Shown one piece after another: positions 7,238 through 15,011 of a stretch of 25,654 bases of DNA. Made by a program: the position numbers and the translations under genes. The notes under the pieces are model-generated. The model saw nothing but the letters and a program-made list of their open reading frames with translations. It was not told the origin of the DNA and ran no database searches. Origin of the DNA: DASSHC01 sp035693105 (GTDB lineage Bacteria; Chloroflexota; Chloroflexia; Thermomicrobiales; Thermomicrobiaceae); assembly GCA_035693105.1 (NCBI GenBank), contig DASSHC010000297.1:1-25654 (forward strand), in the 5' to 3' direction. Position 1 is the first letter of the stretch. The number at the start of each line of letters is the position of its first letter.

Positions 7238-8280
7238 CGCAGCCTCCGCCGCAGAAGATACAGGAAAAAGGGCGCGCCGAGCACGGCCACGACCGCCCCG
7301 ACCGGCAACTGGACCCCAGGGATCGCCACCTGGGCCAGGATATCGGCGCCGACCAGCAGCCCGGCGCCGATCACCAGGCTGAGCGGAAAGACGCGGCGCG
7401 CGTCCGCGCCGGTGATGCGCCGCGCCAGGTGGGGCGCGACCAGCCCGAGGAAGGCGACCCCGCCGACGATGGCAACGGCACCGGCGGCCAGCGCCACCGC
7501 CAGGAAGAGGAGCGCGGCCCGCACCCACTCGACGCGAAGGCCCAGGCTGACGGCACTGGCGTCGCCGAGTTGCAGCACGTTGGCCCAGCGCGCGCTGGCG
7601 AGCCCGGGCACGAGCGTGACCACCGCCCACGGCCAGAGGATGCCCCAGTCCGACCAGACGCGGCCATTGAGGGAGCCGATCAGCCAGAGCACGACGCTGC
7701 CGATCGCCGCCTGGTGCACCAGGAGCACGATCGAGGCGGCGGAGCGCAGGATGGCGCTGACCATCAGGCCGGTGAGAATCAGCCGGCCCGGCTGGCTCTG
7801 ACCGCGCCAGGTCAGGGCGTAGACCAGCAGCCCGGCCGCCACACCGCCCGCCAGCGCGATCAGCGGCATGTACCAGACGGAGTGGACGAAGCCGCTGGTG
7901 CCGAAACCAACCCACAGCAGCGTGAACAGGATGGCGCCGGAGACGGAGCCGGTCATCTCCGGCTCGGCGAGTGGGTTGCGCATGATCGACTGCAGGATCG
8001 CGCCCGCCAGGGCGAGCATGGCCCCGGCCGCCAGCGCGACCAGCGTGCGCGGCAGGCGCAGGTCGACGACGATGGTGCGCTGGTAGGGCACCTCCGGGTG
8101 CCCGGTCAGCGCCAGCACGACCTGCCGGGGCGAGAGAGTCACCGGCCCCACGCCGACGTGCAGCACGGCCAGCAGCGCCACCACGGCGAGGCCGGCGAGC
8201 AGCACGAGCGGAAAGCGCCGCGCGGCGGTCGTGCCGGGCAGGGGCGGGGCGACGGCAGGCGACCAGCGCCCGGCGCTCAT
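7234..8280 (-). CDS. FecCD family ABC transporter permease (second subunit)
   Basis: A 348-residue polytopic membrane protein of the FecCD/BtuC family that forms half of the import channel. Family motifs are LPRTLVALAAGAMLALAGAI (about 85-104), SIMRNPLAEPEMTGSVSGA just after it, and GGVAFLGLVAPHLARRITG in the cytoplasmic coupling-helix region. About nine to ten hydrophobic segments are visible. Its first membrane span follows a short Pro/Arg-rich N-terminus. It overlaps the preceding permease by 4 bp (ATGA at 8280-8277) and the ATPase by 4 bp, which implies one transcript and coupled translation. The similar but distinct sequence of its partner suggests a heterodimeric channel, as in FecCD/FepDG, rather than the BtuC homodimer. 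Confidence 0.94.
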   Translation of the reverse strand: MSAGRWSPAVAPPLPGTTAARRFPLVLLAGLAVVALLAVLHVGVGPVTLSPRQVVLALTGHPEVPYQRTIVVDLRLPRTLVALAAGAMLALAGAILQSIMRNPLAEPEMTGSVSGAILFTLLWVGFGTSGFVHSVWYMPLIALAGGVAAGLLVYALTWRGQSQPGRLILTGLMVSAILRSAASIVLLVHQAAIGSVVLWLIGSLNGRVWSDWGILWPWAVVTLVPGLASARWANVLQLGDASAVSLGLRVEWVRAALLFLAVALAAGAVAIVGGVAFLGLVAPHLARRITGADARRVFPLSLVIGAGLLVGADILAQVAIPGVQLPVGAVVAVLGAPFFLYLLRRRLR

Positions 8281-9302
8281 GCCGCCTCGGGCCGGGCGCC
8301 GAGGCTGCGGCGCAGCAGGACGAGCAGCACTGGACCACCGAGCAGCGTGGTGAAGACGCCGACCGGCAGGTCGAGGGGCGCGAAGGCACGCCGGGCCAGC
8401 AGGTCGGCGGCGGCCAGCAACAGGGCGCCCAGCAGCGCGGCCAGCGGCAACACTTGCCGGGCGTCGCTGGTTCGCAGCAGGCGGCGCGCCAGGTGCGGCG
8501 CCAGCAGCCCGATGAACGAGATCGGCCCGGCGACCGCGACGACCGCCGCGACGAGCGCCGCCCCGAGCGTCAGCGTCAGCAGGCGCACCCGGCCGACCGG
8601 CAAGCCCAGCCCGCGGGCGACCTCGTCGCCGAGCTGCAGCAGGTTGAGCGCCCGCGCGCAGAGCAGGGCCGCCGGGATGCCGACGATGGCCCAGGGGAGC
8701 ACCAGCCTGACGTAGTTCCAGGTGCGATTGGCCAGGCTGCCGACGAGGAACAGGTAGAGGAGCGCGATGTCGTTGGTGTTGCCGTAGCTGATGAGCACGA
8801 AGATGCCGGCGTTGAGCAGCGCCGTGAGCGCGGCGCCGGTCAGCACCAGCCGGATCGGATCGCCGAGGCGCCCCACGCTCAGCACGACGACCGCCCCGGC
8901 GGCCAGCCCGCCCGCCAGGGCCAGCCAGGGGATGAGCGCCAGTTCGACCGGGAGGTGCAGCAGCGTGATCGCCGCCACCACGATGGTGGCGCCGGAGGTC
9001 ACGCCGAGCAGCTCCGGTCCGCCGAGCGGGTTGCGCATGGTGTCCTGCAGCAGCGTGCCGCTCAGGCCGAGCATGGCCCCCGCCAGCAGGCCGAGCACCA
9101 GGCGCGGCAGCCGCAGTTGGGTGACGATCAGACGGTCCAGCGGCGGGCCGCCGCCCTGCGCGATCGTGACCAGCTCACGCGGCGAGACGGCGGGCGTGCC
9201 CAGCATCAGCGTCAGCAAGCCGATGCCAAGGATGCAGACGACACCGGCGAGCAGCAGCGCGAGAACGCGCATCAGCTTGATTCGTGCCGCCGGTGTCGTC
9301 AT
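8277..9302 (-). CDS. FecCD family ABC transporter permease (first subunit)
   Basis: A 341-residue partner permease. It has the same landmarks as its neighbour: LPRLVLGLLAGAMLGLSGTL (about 64-83), DTMRNPLGGPELLGVTSGA, and GPISFIGLLAPHLARRLL at the coupling loop. It shows about nine to ten membrane segments and a very short cytoplasmic N-terminus (MTTPAARIKLMR). The ATG at 9302 lies 12 bp after the binding-protein stop, and its own stop overlaps the next permease start. Gene order (binding protein, permease, permease, ATPase) is the standard one for iron-siderophore uptake. A closer functional label would need the ligand of the binding protein. Confidence 0.94.
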   Translation of the reverse strand: MTTPAARIKLMRVLALLLAGVVCILGIGLLTLMLGTPAVSPRELVTIAQGGGPPLDRLIVTQLRLPRLVLGLLAGAMLGLSGTLLQDTMRNPLGGPELLGVTSGATIVVAAITLLHLPVELALIPWLALAGGLAAGAVVVLSVGRLGDPIRLVLTGAALTALLNAGIFVLISYGNTNDIALLYLFLVGSLANRTWNYVRLVLPWAIVGIPAALLCARALNLLQLGDEVARGLGLPVGRVRLLTLTLGAALVAAVVAVAGPISFIGLLAPHLARRLLRTSDARQVLPLAALLGALLLAAADLLARRAFAPLDLPVGVFTTLLGGPVLLVLLRRSLGARPEAA

Positions 9303-9314
9303 CGCATGGGCGTT

Positions 9315-10436
9315 CTAGGGCGTCGGCGTGCCGAACGTGCCGGGATAGAGCTTGCTCATCGCGTCCTGCAGCGCCAGCCCGAGCGCGATCGTGCCCCGCC
9401 CGAAGACGTAGTAGTTTGGGTTGACTTCGTAGACCCGGTTGTCCTTGACCGCCTTCAGCTGGCTCCAGACGGGATCGGACGCGAGCTGCTGCGAGAGCGA
9501 CTTGGCCCCGGTCGCGTTGCCGAAGGAGGCGATCAGGATGGTGTCCGGGTTGACGTTCAGCAACTGCTCCAGCGAGCCGGGGATGGCACCCGGTTCGCGG
9601 TCGCTGCCGCCCGCCGCGACGCCCGAGGGCGCCGGGATGGCGTAGGGCGTGACCTGGTCGAGCACGCTGGGGGTCAATGAGCCCTCGGTGAAGACGTTGA
9701 AGTTCGGCGCCGCGCCATAGATCAGCACGGTGGAGACGGTGTTCGGCGACTTGGCCTTGTAGTCGCTGAGCTCGTCCGTGAACTTCTTCGCGGCGGCGGT
9801 GGCCTGGGCGGTGTGGCCGGTGAGCCGGCCGATGTCCTCCAGGTCCTTGATCGAGTCCTGATAGGTGGCCGGGTTCATGATGTAGAGCGGGGCGATCGGC
9901 TGCAGCGCCGAGCGCAACTGCTCGTGGGCGTTGGCGACGCCGATGATCAGATCAGGAGTCGCCTTGGCGATGTCCTCGATGTTGGGCGCGGGGAATGAGC
10001 CGCCGATCTTGGTGAAGCTCTTGGCCTGATCGCCCCAGAGGTGCGGGTCCTGGCCGTAGGTATCGTTGACCGCGACCGGCTGCAGGCCGAGCGATGCCAG
10101 GATGTCCTCGCAGAGGCCGACCAGGCAGACGATCCGTGTGGCCGGCTTGGGCAGCGTCTGGGTCGTGCCGGTCGCGTCGGTGAAGGTCAGGCCGCCGCTG
10201 GCCGGTGTGGCCCCCGTCGTGGCCGGCGGGCTGGCCGCGGCCGACGGCGCGGGCGTGCTGGCCGAGCCGGGCGGAGTGGACGTCGCGGCCGGCGCCGGGG
10301 TGGCGGCCGCTGTCGTGGTCGTGGCGTCCGCTGTGGCGCCGGTGGTGGCGGTCGTGCTGGTGGACTTCGAGCTGCCGCAGGCGGCCAGCGGAGCCGCGAT
10401 GAGCAGCACGACGAGCACGAGCAAGTAGCGACGCAT
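9315..10436 (-). CDS. iron-chelate/cobalamin ABC transporter substrate-binding lipoprotein
   Basis: A 373-residue lipoprotein, the extracytoplasmic receptor of the importer. The type II signal peptide is MRRYLLVLVVLLIAAPLAAC, with lipobox LAAC and lipidated Cys20. A linker of about 60 residues made almost only of Ala, Thr, Ser, Pro and Gly follows (21-80). The periplasmic-binding-protein (PF01497-like) fold begins near 82 with FTDATGTTQTLPKPATRIV, the usual opening. GGSFPAPNIEDIAKATPDLI and LKAVKDNRVYEV are family landmarks from the two lobes. CLVGLCEDI near 104-112 holds a close Cys pair, uncommon at this spot as far as I recall. The start at 10436 is chosen for its signal peptide and strong AGGAGGAGAG site, although the frame stays open upstream. 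The long tether suggests display on a thick or single-membrane envelope. Confidence 0.93.
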   Translation of the reverse strand: MRRYLLVLVVLLIAAPLAACGSSKSTSTTATTGATADATTTTAAATPAPAATSTPPGSASTPAPSAAASPPATTGATPASGGLTFTDATGTTQTLPKPATRIVCLVGLCEDILASLGLQPVAVNDTYGQDPHLWGDQAKSFTKIGGSFPAPNIEDIAKATPDLIIGVANAHEQLRSALQPIAPLYIMNPATYQDSIKDLEDIGRLTGHTAQATAAAKKFTDELSDYKAKSPNTVSTVLIYGAAPNFNVFTEGSLTPSVLDQVTPYAIPAPSGVAAGGSDREPGAIPGSLEQLLNVNPDTILIASFGNATGAKSLSQQLASDPVWSQLKAVKDNRVYEVNPNYYVFGRGTIALGLALQDAMSKLYPGTFGTPTP

Positions 10437-10500
10437 GTAGACTCTCTCCTCCTCGAAGTCGCGATCCCCTGCATCTCGCCGGATGTACCCTGCGCCGCCG

Positions 10501-10527
10501 TGTCCCGAGTCGCGCTCGTGCGGGACA
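10501..10527. promoter_or_regulatory. hairpin in the leader of the iron-transport operon
   Basis: A 7-bp perfect inverted repeat (TGTCCCG at 10501-10507, CGGGACA at 10521-10527) has a smaller nested CGAG/CTCG pair. It lies 65-91 nt upstream of the binding-protein start, in a 253-bp gap. It could be an operator or an RNA hairpin. I see no canonical iron box or cobalamin-riboswitch core. Confidence 0.3.
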
Positions 10528-10689
10528 ACGCAGGCTGGTCCTGAGCGGACCGTCCGGCCGGCGTAATCTACCATACCCGATTTCAGGCGTCGCCAGCCGA
10601 GCGCGCCGAGCACGAGGGTTCGGCGCGTGGTCTGCTTCGGCTGCTCGCCGCCTACGGCTGGCTATGGAACGTGGCCGTCATACGATCCC

Positions 10690-11502
10690 TCAGCCCGGCC
10701 ACTCCCCGGCCAGGCCGTTGCGCTTCTCGGCGACCAGGAGGCGCAGGCGCTCCTCATCGAGCGGTGGCTCAGTCTTGCCCTCCTCAGAGGCGGGGGCGAC
10801 GATCGCGCCGTCGGCGGCGCGCAGGTAGGCGGCCAGGTTTCCGGGCGTCACGCCGCCGTTGACCAGCACCGGCGCCAGCTCACCGACGGCTTCCTTGACC
10901 GCGCGCACGGCGTCGACGGAACCGGAGGCGAGCACGGCGTCCGGCTGGCTGGAGCAGGCGAGGGAGCGGGCGCGCTCGGCCAGTTCGCGCCCGCCCAGCG
11001 GCGCGGCGAACGCGGGGGTGAGGTCCATGAAGATCGCCACCTCATCGGCGCGCAGCTCGCCACGCCGGCGCAGGAGCGCGGCGACGTCGGTGCTCCAGAG
11101 GCCCATGTCCGAGGCGTAGACCCCACCGGCGGCGGCGAGGATGAAGGCGGCGCCGGTGGCGGCGGCGACCGCCAGCGCGGCGCGAGCGTCGCAGCGGAAA
11201 TCGATGCCGAACGGGAGGGGGCGGTCGCGGGGCGCCAGCGTGCCGGCGACGCGCGCCAGCGCGGCCACGCTGGCGAGATCGGCCCGGCGGCGGTAGGGAC
11301 GGTCGCCTGTGTTGCGGAAGAGGATGGCGTCGATCCCCGGCTGCGCCAGCAGGGCGTCGAGGTCGCGCTGGACCGCGGCCAGGATGCCCTCGATGCCTTT
11401 GCCTGCGTCGTAGCCCGGCGTGCCGGGGAGGGGTGGCAGGTGGACCACGGCGATCAGCGGCTTGCCGGTGCCGGTGAAGATCCGTTCGAAGCGGCTACTC
11501 AT
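10690..11502 (-). CDS. BtpA/SgcQ family protein
   Basis: A 270-residue protein of the BtpA/SgcQ family, a TIM-barrel-like group. BtpA is known in cyanobacteria for photosystem I stability; SgcQ is from an E. coli sugar locus. The biochemical role is undefined for most members. Landmarks are the opening KPLIAVVHLPPLPGTPGY (about 14-31), DAILFRNTGDRPYR, PFGIDFRCDARAAL, and the C-terminal VLVNGGVTPGNLAAYLRAADGAIV, which resembles a phosphate-binding end of a TIM barrel. There is no signal peptide. The ATG at 11502 has a good GGAAGGAA site. It points the same way as the iron-transport genes, but 253 bp lie between, so it may be a separate unit. Nothing in the window suggests photosynthesis, so an SgcQ-like metabolic role is more likely. 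Confidence 0.85.
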   Translation of the reverse strand: MSSRFERIFTGTGKPLIAVVHLPPLPGTPGYDAGKGIEGILAAVQRDLDALLAQPGIDAILFRNTGDRPYRRRADLASVAALARVAGTLAPRDRPLPFGIDFRCDARAALAVAAATGAAFILAAAGGVYASDMGLWSTDVAALLRRRGELRADEVAIFMDLTPAFAAPLGGRELAERARSLACSSQPDAVLASGSVDAVRAVKEAVGELAPVLVNGGVTPGNLAAYLRAADGAIVAPASEEGKTEPPLDEERLRLLVAEKRNGLAGEWPG

Positions 11503-11672
11503 ACGCTGTTCCTTCCGGCTTGGCGCGGATCACGCCCCAACCCCGCTCGTGGACCGGCGCTTGCAGACTCGGTGCCGGGCGCGTTTGCGTAGACTTGCCG
11601 GAACGGCTCGCTTCGGCTGCGGGCACCTATGGAGTTTGCGGAATTATCCTGGAGTTCCGCCGCCGGGGGCGC

Positions 11673-11730
11673 GCCGGGCTCAAGCCACAGCGCTAACAGA
11701 CGAAGCCTGTTGAAACAGGCTAGGAGCGGG
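11673..11730. repeat. intergenic palindromic repeat (family D, one copy in window)
   Basis: This stretch holds an 18-nt near-perfect palindrome, AGCCTGTT-GA-AACAGGCT (11704-11721), preceded by a GGGCTCAAGCC-like arm. The combination resembles dispersed repeats I recall from several bacterial genomes, including Chloroflexota. Only one copy is seen here, so its status as a repeat rests on that recollection. Confidence 0.45.
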
Positions 11731-11731
11731 A

Positions 11732-11743
11732 TGGCGTACGCCA
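11732..11743. promoter_or_regulatory. 12-bp perfect palindrome, possible operator of the PQQ-dehydrogenase gene
   Basis: TGGCGTACGCCA is a perfect 12-bp palindrome centred about 45 bp upstream of the ATG at 11783. Position and symmetry fit a dimeric repressor site. No regulator gene is adjacent. Confidence 0.3.
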
Positions 11744-11782
11744 GGTTATTGCCGCAAACGCCATCTGAGAGGAAGATCCGTG

Positions 11783-13159
11783 ATGCGCCGGCTCTCAACC
11801 TTGCTGGTGATCGGCCTGCTCGGGCTCGGCTCGCTGCTGGCCGCCTGTAGCACCGGTAGCTCGAAATCCACCCCGGCGCCCAGCACCGCCGCGCTCGCCT
11901 CGCCGCCCGCGGCCGGCACCAGCCCGGCCACGGCGGCGGCGACTACTCCTCCAGAGACCGCGACGGCCGGTACCTCCGCGACCCCAGCTGGCCAGGGGAG
12001 CGCCACCCAGGCTCCGCCCCCGGCGGCCACTCCAGCGCCGACCGCCGCGCCCAGCCCCGCGCCGACCCCGGCTCCCACCGCGCCCACTGGGCCGCCGCAG
12101 CCGCACCAGGTGGCGGGCGGCACGATCATGCTCCCGGCGGGGTTCGACATCGGCGTCTACGCCACCGGGTTGGGCAACCCGCGCTTCATGGCGGTGCGGC
12201 CGAGCGACGGCCTCCTCTTCGTCACCGACATGCGCGGCGGGCGGATCTTGATCCTGCCGGACGACAACCATGACGGCAAGGCCGACCGGGCGCTGGTCTT
12301 CGCCAGCGGGCTCAACCTCCCGTCGAGCCTGGCCTTCTACCAGGACTGGCTCTACGTCGGTGAGACGAACCAGGTGTCGCGCTTCCGCGCGCCGCAGGGC
12401 GCGCTGACGCCCGAGGGCGGCAAGGAGGTCGTGGTGCCGAACCTGCCGTCCGGTGGCCAGCATTTCACGCGCACCGTCGCCATCGGGCCGGATAACAAGC
12501 TCTACGTCTCCGTCGGCTCGTCGTGCAACGTCTGCGTCGAGCAGGACAAGCGGCGGGCGGCGATCAGCGTCTACGACATCGACGGTTCGAACGGGCGCCT
12601 CTTCGCCACCGGCCTGCGCAACGCGGTGGGGCTGGCCTTCCAGCCGGGCACCGATCAGCTCTGGGCCACGGTCAACGGGCGCGACAACCTCGGCGACAAC
12701 CTGCCACCGGACGCGTTGCGCCGCATCGACGACGGCGCCTTCTACGGCTGGCCCTACTGCTACAACGGCCAGCATCTGAACCCCGAGTTCGACGACCCCA
12801 GCAAGTGCAATGGCTCACCGCCGATCACGGTGCCGCTGCCGGCGCACTCGGCCGCGCTCGGCCTGACCTTCGGCGCCGGGCTGCACGCGCCGCAGCCGTA
12901 TCAGGAGAGCATCTACATCGCCTACCACGGCTCCTGGAATCGCTCGGTCCCGACCGGCTATAAGGTGGTGCGGGTGCCGCTCACGAACGGGCAGCCGGGG
13001 CAGCCGGAGGACTTCGCCTGGGGCTGGCTGCCGGGAGCGGCGAACAACCCCGGCCAGGTGTGGGGCCGCCCGGTCGGCGTCACGGTCGGCGCCGACGGCG
13101 CGCTCTACGTCAGCCACGACTCGACCGGCCTGGTCTACCGCATCAGCTTCGGGGGGTAG
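11783..13159 (+). CDS. PQQ-dependent sugar dehydrogenase / sorbosone dehydrogenase family lipoprotein
   Basis: A 458-residue secreted lipoprotein. The signal peptide has lipobox LAAC with Cys22. A tether of about 80 residues, mostly Ala, Pro, Thr and Ser, runs from 28 to about 107. The rest is a beta-propeller of the soluble glucose/L-sorbosone dehydrogenase superfamily. The putative PQQ-site His is His227 (GGQHFTRTVAIGPDNKLYVS) and the Arg is Arg279 (ATGLRNAVGLAF). They correspond to the His and Arg of soluble glucose dehydrogenase by motif context. SCNVC (248-251) is typical of the sorbosone branch. DDNHDGKAD (160-168) looks like a calcium loop. Family members oxidise sugars or aldehydes using PQQ; the substrate here is unknown. 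AGAGGAAG at 11768-11775 supports ATG 11783 over the GTG three bases upstream. No PQQ synthesis gene is in view. Confidence 0.88.
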   Translation: MRRLSTLLVIGLLGLGSLLAACSTGSSKSTPAPSTAALASPPAAGTSPATAAATTPPETATAGTSATPAGQGSATQAPPPAATPAPTAAPSPAPTPAPTAPTGPPQPHQVAGGTIMLPAGFDIGVYATGLGNPRFMAVRPSDGLLFVTDMRGGRILILPDDNHDGKADRALVFASGLNLPSSLAFYQDWLYVGETNQVSRFRAPQGALTPEGGKEVVVPNLPSGGQHFTRTVAIGPDNKLYVSVGSSCNVCVEQDKRRAAISVYDIDGSNGRLFATGLRNAVGLAFQPGTDQLWATVNGRDNLGDNLPPDALRRIDDGAFYGWPYCYNGQHLNPEFDDPSKCNGSPPITVPLPAHSAALGLTFGAGLHAPQPYQESIYIAYHGSWNRSVPTGYKVVRVPLTNGQPGQPEDFAWGWLPGAANNPGQVWGRPVGVTVGADGALYVSHDSTGLVYRISFGG

Positions 13160-13194
13160 GGCCTCATTCCTGGCACCGATGCGCCGGCGGGAGA

Positions 13195-13271
13195 GGGCGG
13201 CCACGGGGGGCCGCCCCTACCGGGGACACGCATCGCCATCATGCGGTAGGGGCAGGCCTCCGTGCCTGCCC
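13195..13271. repeat. inverted-repeat intergenic element, family B copy 1
   Basis: Two 28-nt arms face each other: 13195-13222 (GGGCGGCCACGGG...CCCCTACCG) and 13244-13271 (CGGTAGGGGCAGGCC...TGCCC). They match each other's reverse complement with 5 mismatches across a 21-nt loop. It lies between the convergent PQQ-dehydrogenase and amidase genes. It is the same family as 15012-15088. Confidence 0.8.
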
Positions 13272-13314
13272 TCGTGGCTGGTCGTCGGACGTCGTCGGTG
13301 GCCCGGGCGTATCG

Positions 13315-14160
13315 TTACGGGATGAGCGCGGCGCTCCGCGGCTGGTAGGCCGCCGGGCGGCGATTAGCCAGCGAGGGGAGCTGGGCGCGCAGCTTCCGCA
13401 GGTAGGCGAAGTCGAGATCGGCGGTGACCACGCCCTCCCGGTCGGGGGCGTCGGCGACGACCGTGCCCCAGGGATCGACCACCAGGCTGTGGCCGTAGCA
13501 GCGCGCGTGCGGCTCGTGCGGCCCGATCTGCGCCGGGGCAATGACGTAGCACTGGTTCTCGATGGCGCGGGCGCGCAGCAGCGCGTGCCAGTGGTCCTTG
13601 CCAGTGAACATGGTGAAGGCGGCCGGCACGCAGAGGACTTCGGCGCCCGCCAGCGCCAGCAGCCGGTAGAGCTCCGGGAAGCGCAGGTCGTAGCAGATGG
13701 TCAGCCCCAGGGTGTGGCCGCCGGCCTCCGCCGTGACCACGTCCTCGCCGGGGAGGATGGTGGCCGACTCGTTGGCGCTGACGTTGCCGCTGAGGTCGAT
13801 ATCGAAGAGGTGGATCTTGCGATAGGCCGCCAGGATCGCGCCGTCCGGGCCAAAGAGGACGCTGGTGTTGTAGTACTTGCCCGGCACGTCGCTGCGCTCG
13901 TGGATCGAGCCGCCGAGCAGGTAGATGCCGTGCTGGCGCGCCTTGGCGGCGAAGCGGGCCGTGGTCGGGCCGGGGATCGGCTCGGCGACCGCCTCGTGCG
14001 CCTCCTTCGGCCCCAGGTAGGCCACGTACTCGGGGAGCGCGACCAGCCCCGCCCCCTGACCGGCCGCCTCGTCGATCAGCCGCTCGGCGGTGCCGAGATT
14101 GGCCTCCTTGTCGGCCTGCGTGTTCAGTTGGACCAGCCCCACGCGCATCACGTCGCTCAT
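13315..14160 (-). CDS. carbon-nitrogen hydrolase (nitrilase superfamily, Nit-like amidase)
   Basis: A 281-residue cytoplasmic member of the nitrilase superfamily. The Glu-Lys-Cys triad is plain: Glu44 (VALPEYVAYLG), Lys115 (AYRKIHLFDID) and Cys156 (LTICYDLRFPELYR). RKIHLFDID and CYDLRFPELYR are the signature of the Nit1/Nit2 branch. This branch includes deaminated-glutathione amidase and omega-amidase, which remove ammonia from metabolite-repair substrates. Length is normal for that branch. The ATG at 14160 is preceded by AAAGGAG with 7-nt spacing, and an internal Met5 is less well placed. It lies downstream of the ABC-2 permease gene on the same strand and converges on the PQQ-dehydrogenase gene. 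Whether it is a repair enzyme or a more specific amidase is open. Confidence 0.9.
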   Translation of the reverse strand: MSDVMRVGLVQLNTQADKEANLGTAERLIDEAAGQGAGLVALPEYVAYLGPKEAHEAVAEPIPGPTTARFAAKARQHGIYLLGGSIHERSDVPGKYYNTSVLFGPDGAILAAYRKIHLFDIDLSGNVSANESATILPGEDVVTAEAGGHTLGLTICYDLRFPELYRLLALAGAEVLCVPAAFTMFTGKDHWHALLRARAIENQCYVIAPAQIGPHEPHARCYGHSLVVDPWGTVVADAPDREGVVTADLDFAYLRKLRAQLPSLANRRPAAYQPRSAALIP

Positions 14161-14234
14161 CGACCGGCTCCTTTGCTCGTGCCCATGCTCATGCCCTCAA
14201 GGGCGATTGTAGCGCGCCGGACGGTCGGAGTGGG

Positions 14235-14960
14235 CTACTCCCATTGGAACGTGCGCGCGGCGACGACCAGCGCCAGCACCGCCCAGGCGGCCAGGATCAC
14301 CAGGTTGCTGAGCGGGAAGGTCGGGTGGCTGCCGAGCGAGGCGCGCAGCGCGTCGGCGAAGGCGCTGGAGGGCAGCAGCCGCGCCGGGAGCGAGAGCAGC
14401 CCCGGCAGGCGGTCGACTGGCCAGACGATGCCGCCGAGCAGCAGGAAGAGCAGGTAGAGGGCGTTGGCGGCGGCCAGCGTCGTCTCGGCGCGCACCGCCC
14501 CGGCCAGCATCAGCCCGAAGAGCGAGAAGGTGGCGGTGCCCAGGATCATCGCCACGACCGCCAGCCCGAGCGCGCCGCTGGGGTGCCAGTCGTAGAAGGC
14601 CCAGGAGAGGCCGATCAGCAGGACGATCTCGAACAGCTCGATCACGATCACCGAGATCACCTTGGCGCCGAGGAGCTGGGCGCGCGAGAGCGGCGTGCTG
14701 CCCAGCCGCTTGAGCACGCCGTAGTTGCGCTCGTAGGCGGTGCGGATCGCCAGGCTGACCAGCCCGGTGGACATCACCGCCAGCGCCAGCATGCCGGGCA
14801 GCAGGAAGTCGATCGGGCGCTCGAACTTGTCCGGCTTGAGACCGATTGCGGCGAAGAAGATCAAGAGCACCACCGGCACCACCATGGTGATCAGCACGCC
14901 CTCGAAGCGGCGCACCGTCAGCATCAGCTCCATCCGCGTCTGCGCCCACAACGCGCTCAT
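14235..14960 (-). CDS. ABC-2 type transporter permease
   Basis: A 241-residue membrane subunit of an ABC exporter. It has a short cytoplasmic N-terminus (MSALWAQTRMELMLTVRRFE) and a first span at about 20-37. A soluble loop contains KPDKFERPIDFLLPGML, the usual DUF/ABC-2 entry to the second span. Four further hydrophobic segments follow. YGVLKRLGSTPLSRAQLLGAK is the cytoplasmic coupling helix typical of ABC-2 permeases, and LLLGGIVWPVDRLPG lies before the last span. The start at 14960 is preferred because AAAGGAG precedes it by 5 nt. An upstream in-frame Met at 15008 would add a polar stretch and has no clear site. It pairs with the ATPase upstream (143 bp away). The gap holds a palindromic repeat, so the two may no longer be tightly coupled. 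Substrate unknown. Confidence 0.9.
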   Translation of the reverse strand: MSALWAQTRMELMLTVRRFEGVLITMVVPVVLLIFFAAIGLKPDKFERPIDFLLPGMLALAVMSTGLVSLAIRTAYERNYGVLKRLGSTPLSRAQLLGAKVISVIVIELFEIVLLIGLSWAFYDWHPSGALGLAVVAMILGTATFSLFGLMLAGAVRAETTLAAANALYLLFLLLGGIVWPVDRLPGLLSLPARLLPSSAFADALRASLGSHPTFPLSNLVILAAWAVLALVVAARTFQWE

Positions 14961-15011
14961 GCGTACTCCTTTGTCGGTGCCGTGCCCCGTTGCCGGTGCG
15001 TAGGGCACACC

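Noticed and set aside
7238..8389. Fused 670-residue reading that joins upstream sequence to the iron-transport ATPase
   Set aside because: The added N-terminal part is the permease gene read in another frame. The ATPase start is the ATG at 7237 within an ATGA overlap.
7225..9680. Two long plus-strand open frames opposite the iron-transport permeases and binding protein
   Set aside because: They are extremely rich in Gln, Arg, Asp and Pro with no hydrophobic core. The opposite strand has clear FecCD and binding-protein motifs.
10437..10689. Cobalamin riboswitch before the FecCD operon
   Set aside because: I looked for the conserved GCCACTG and GCCGGTG-like core on the minus strand and did not find a convincing pair.
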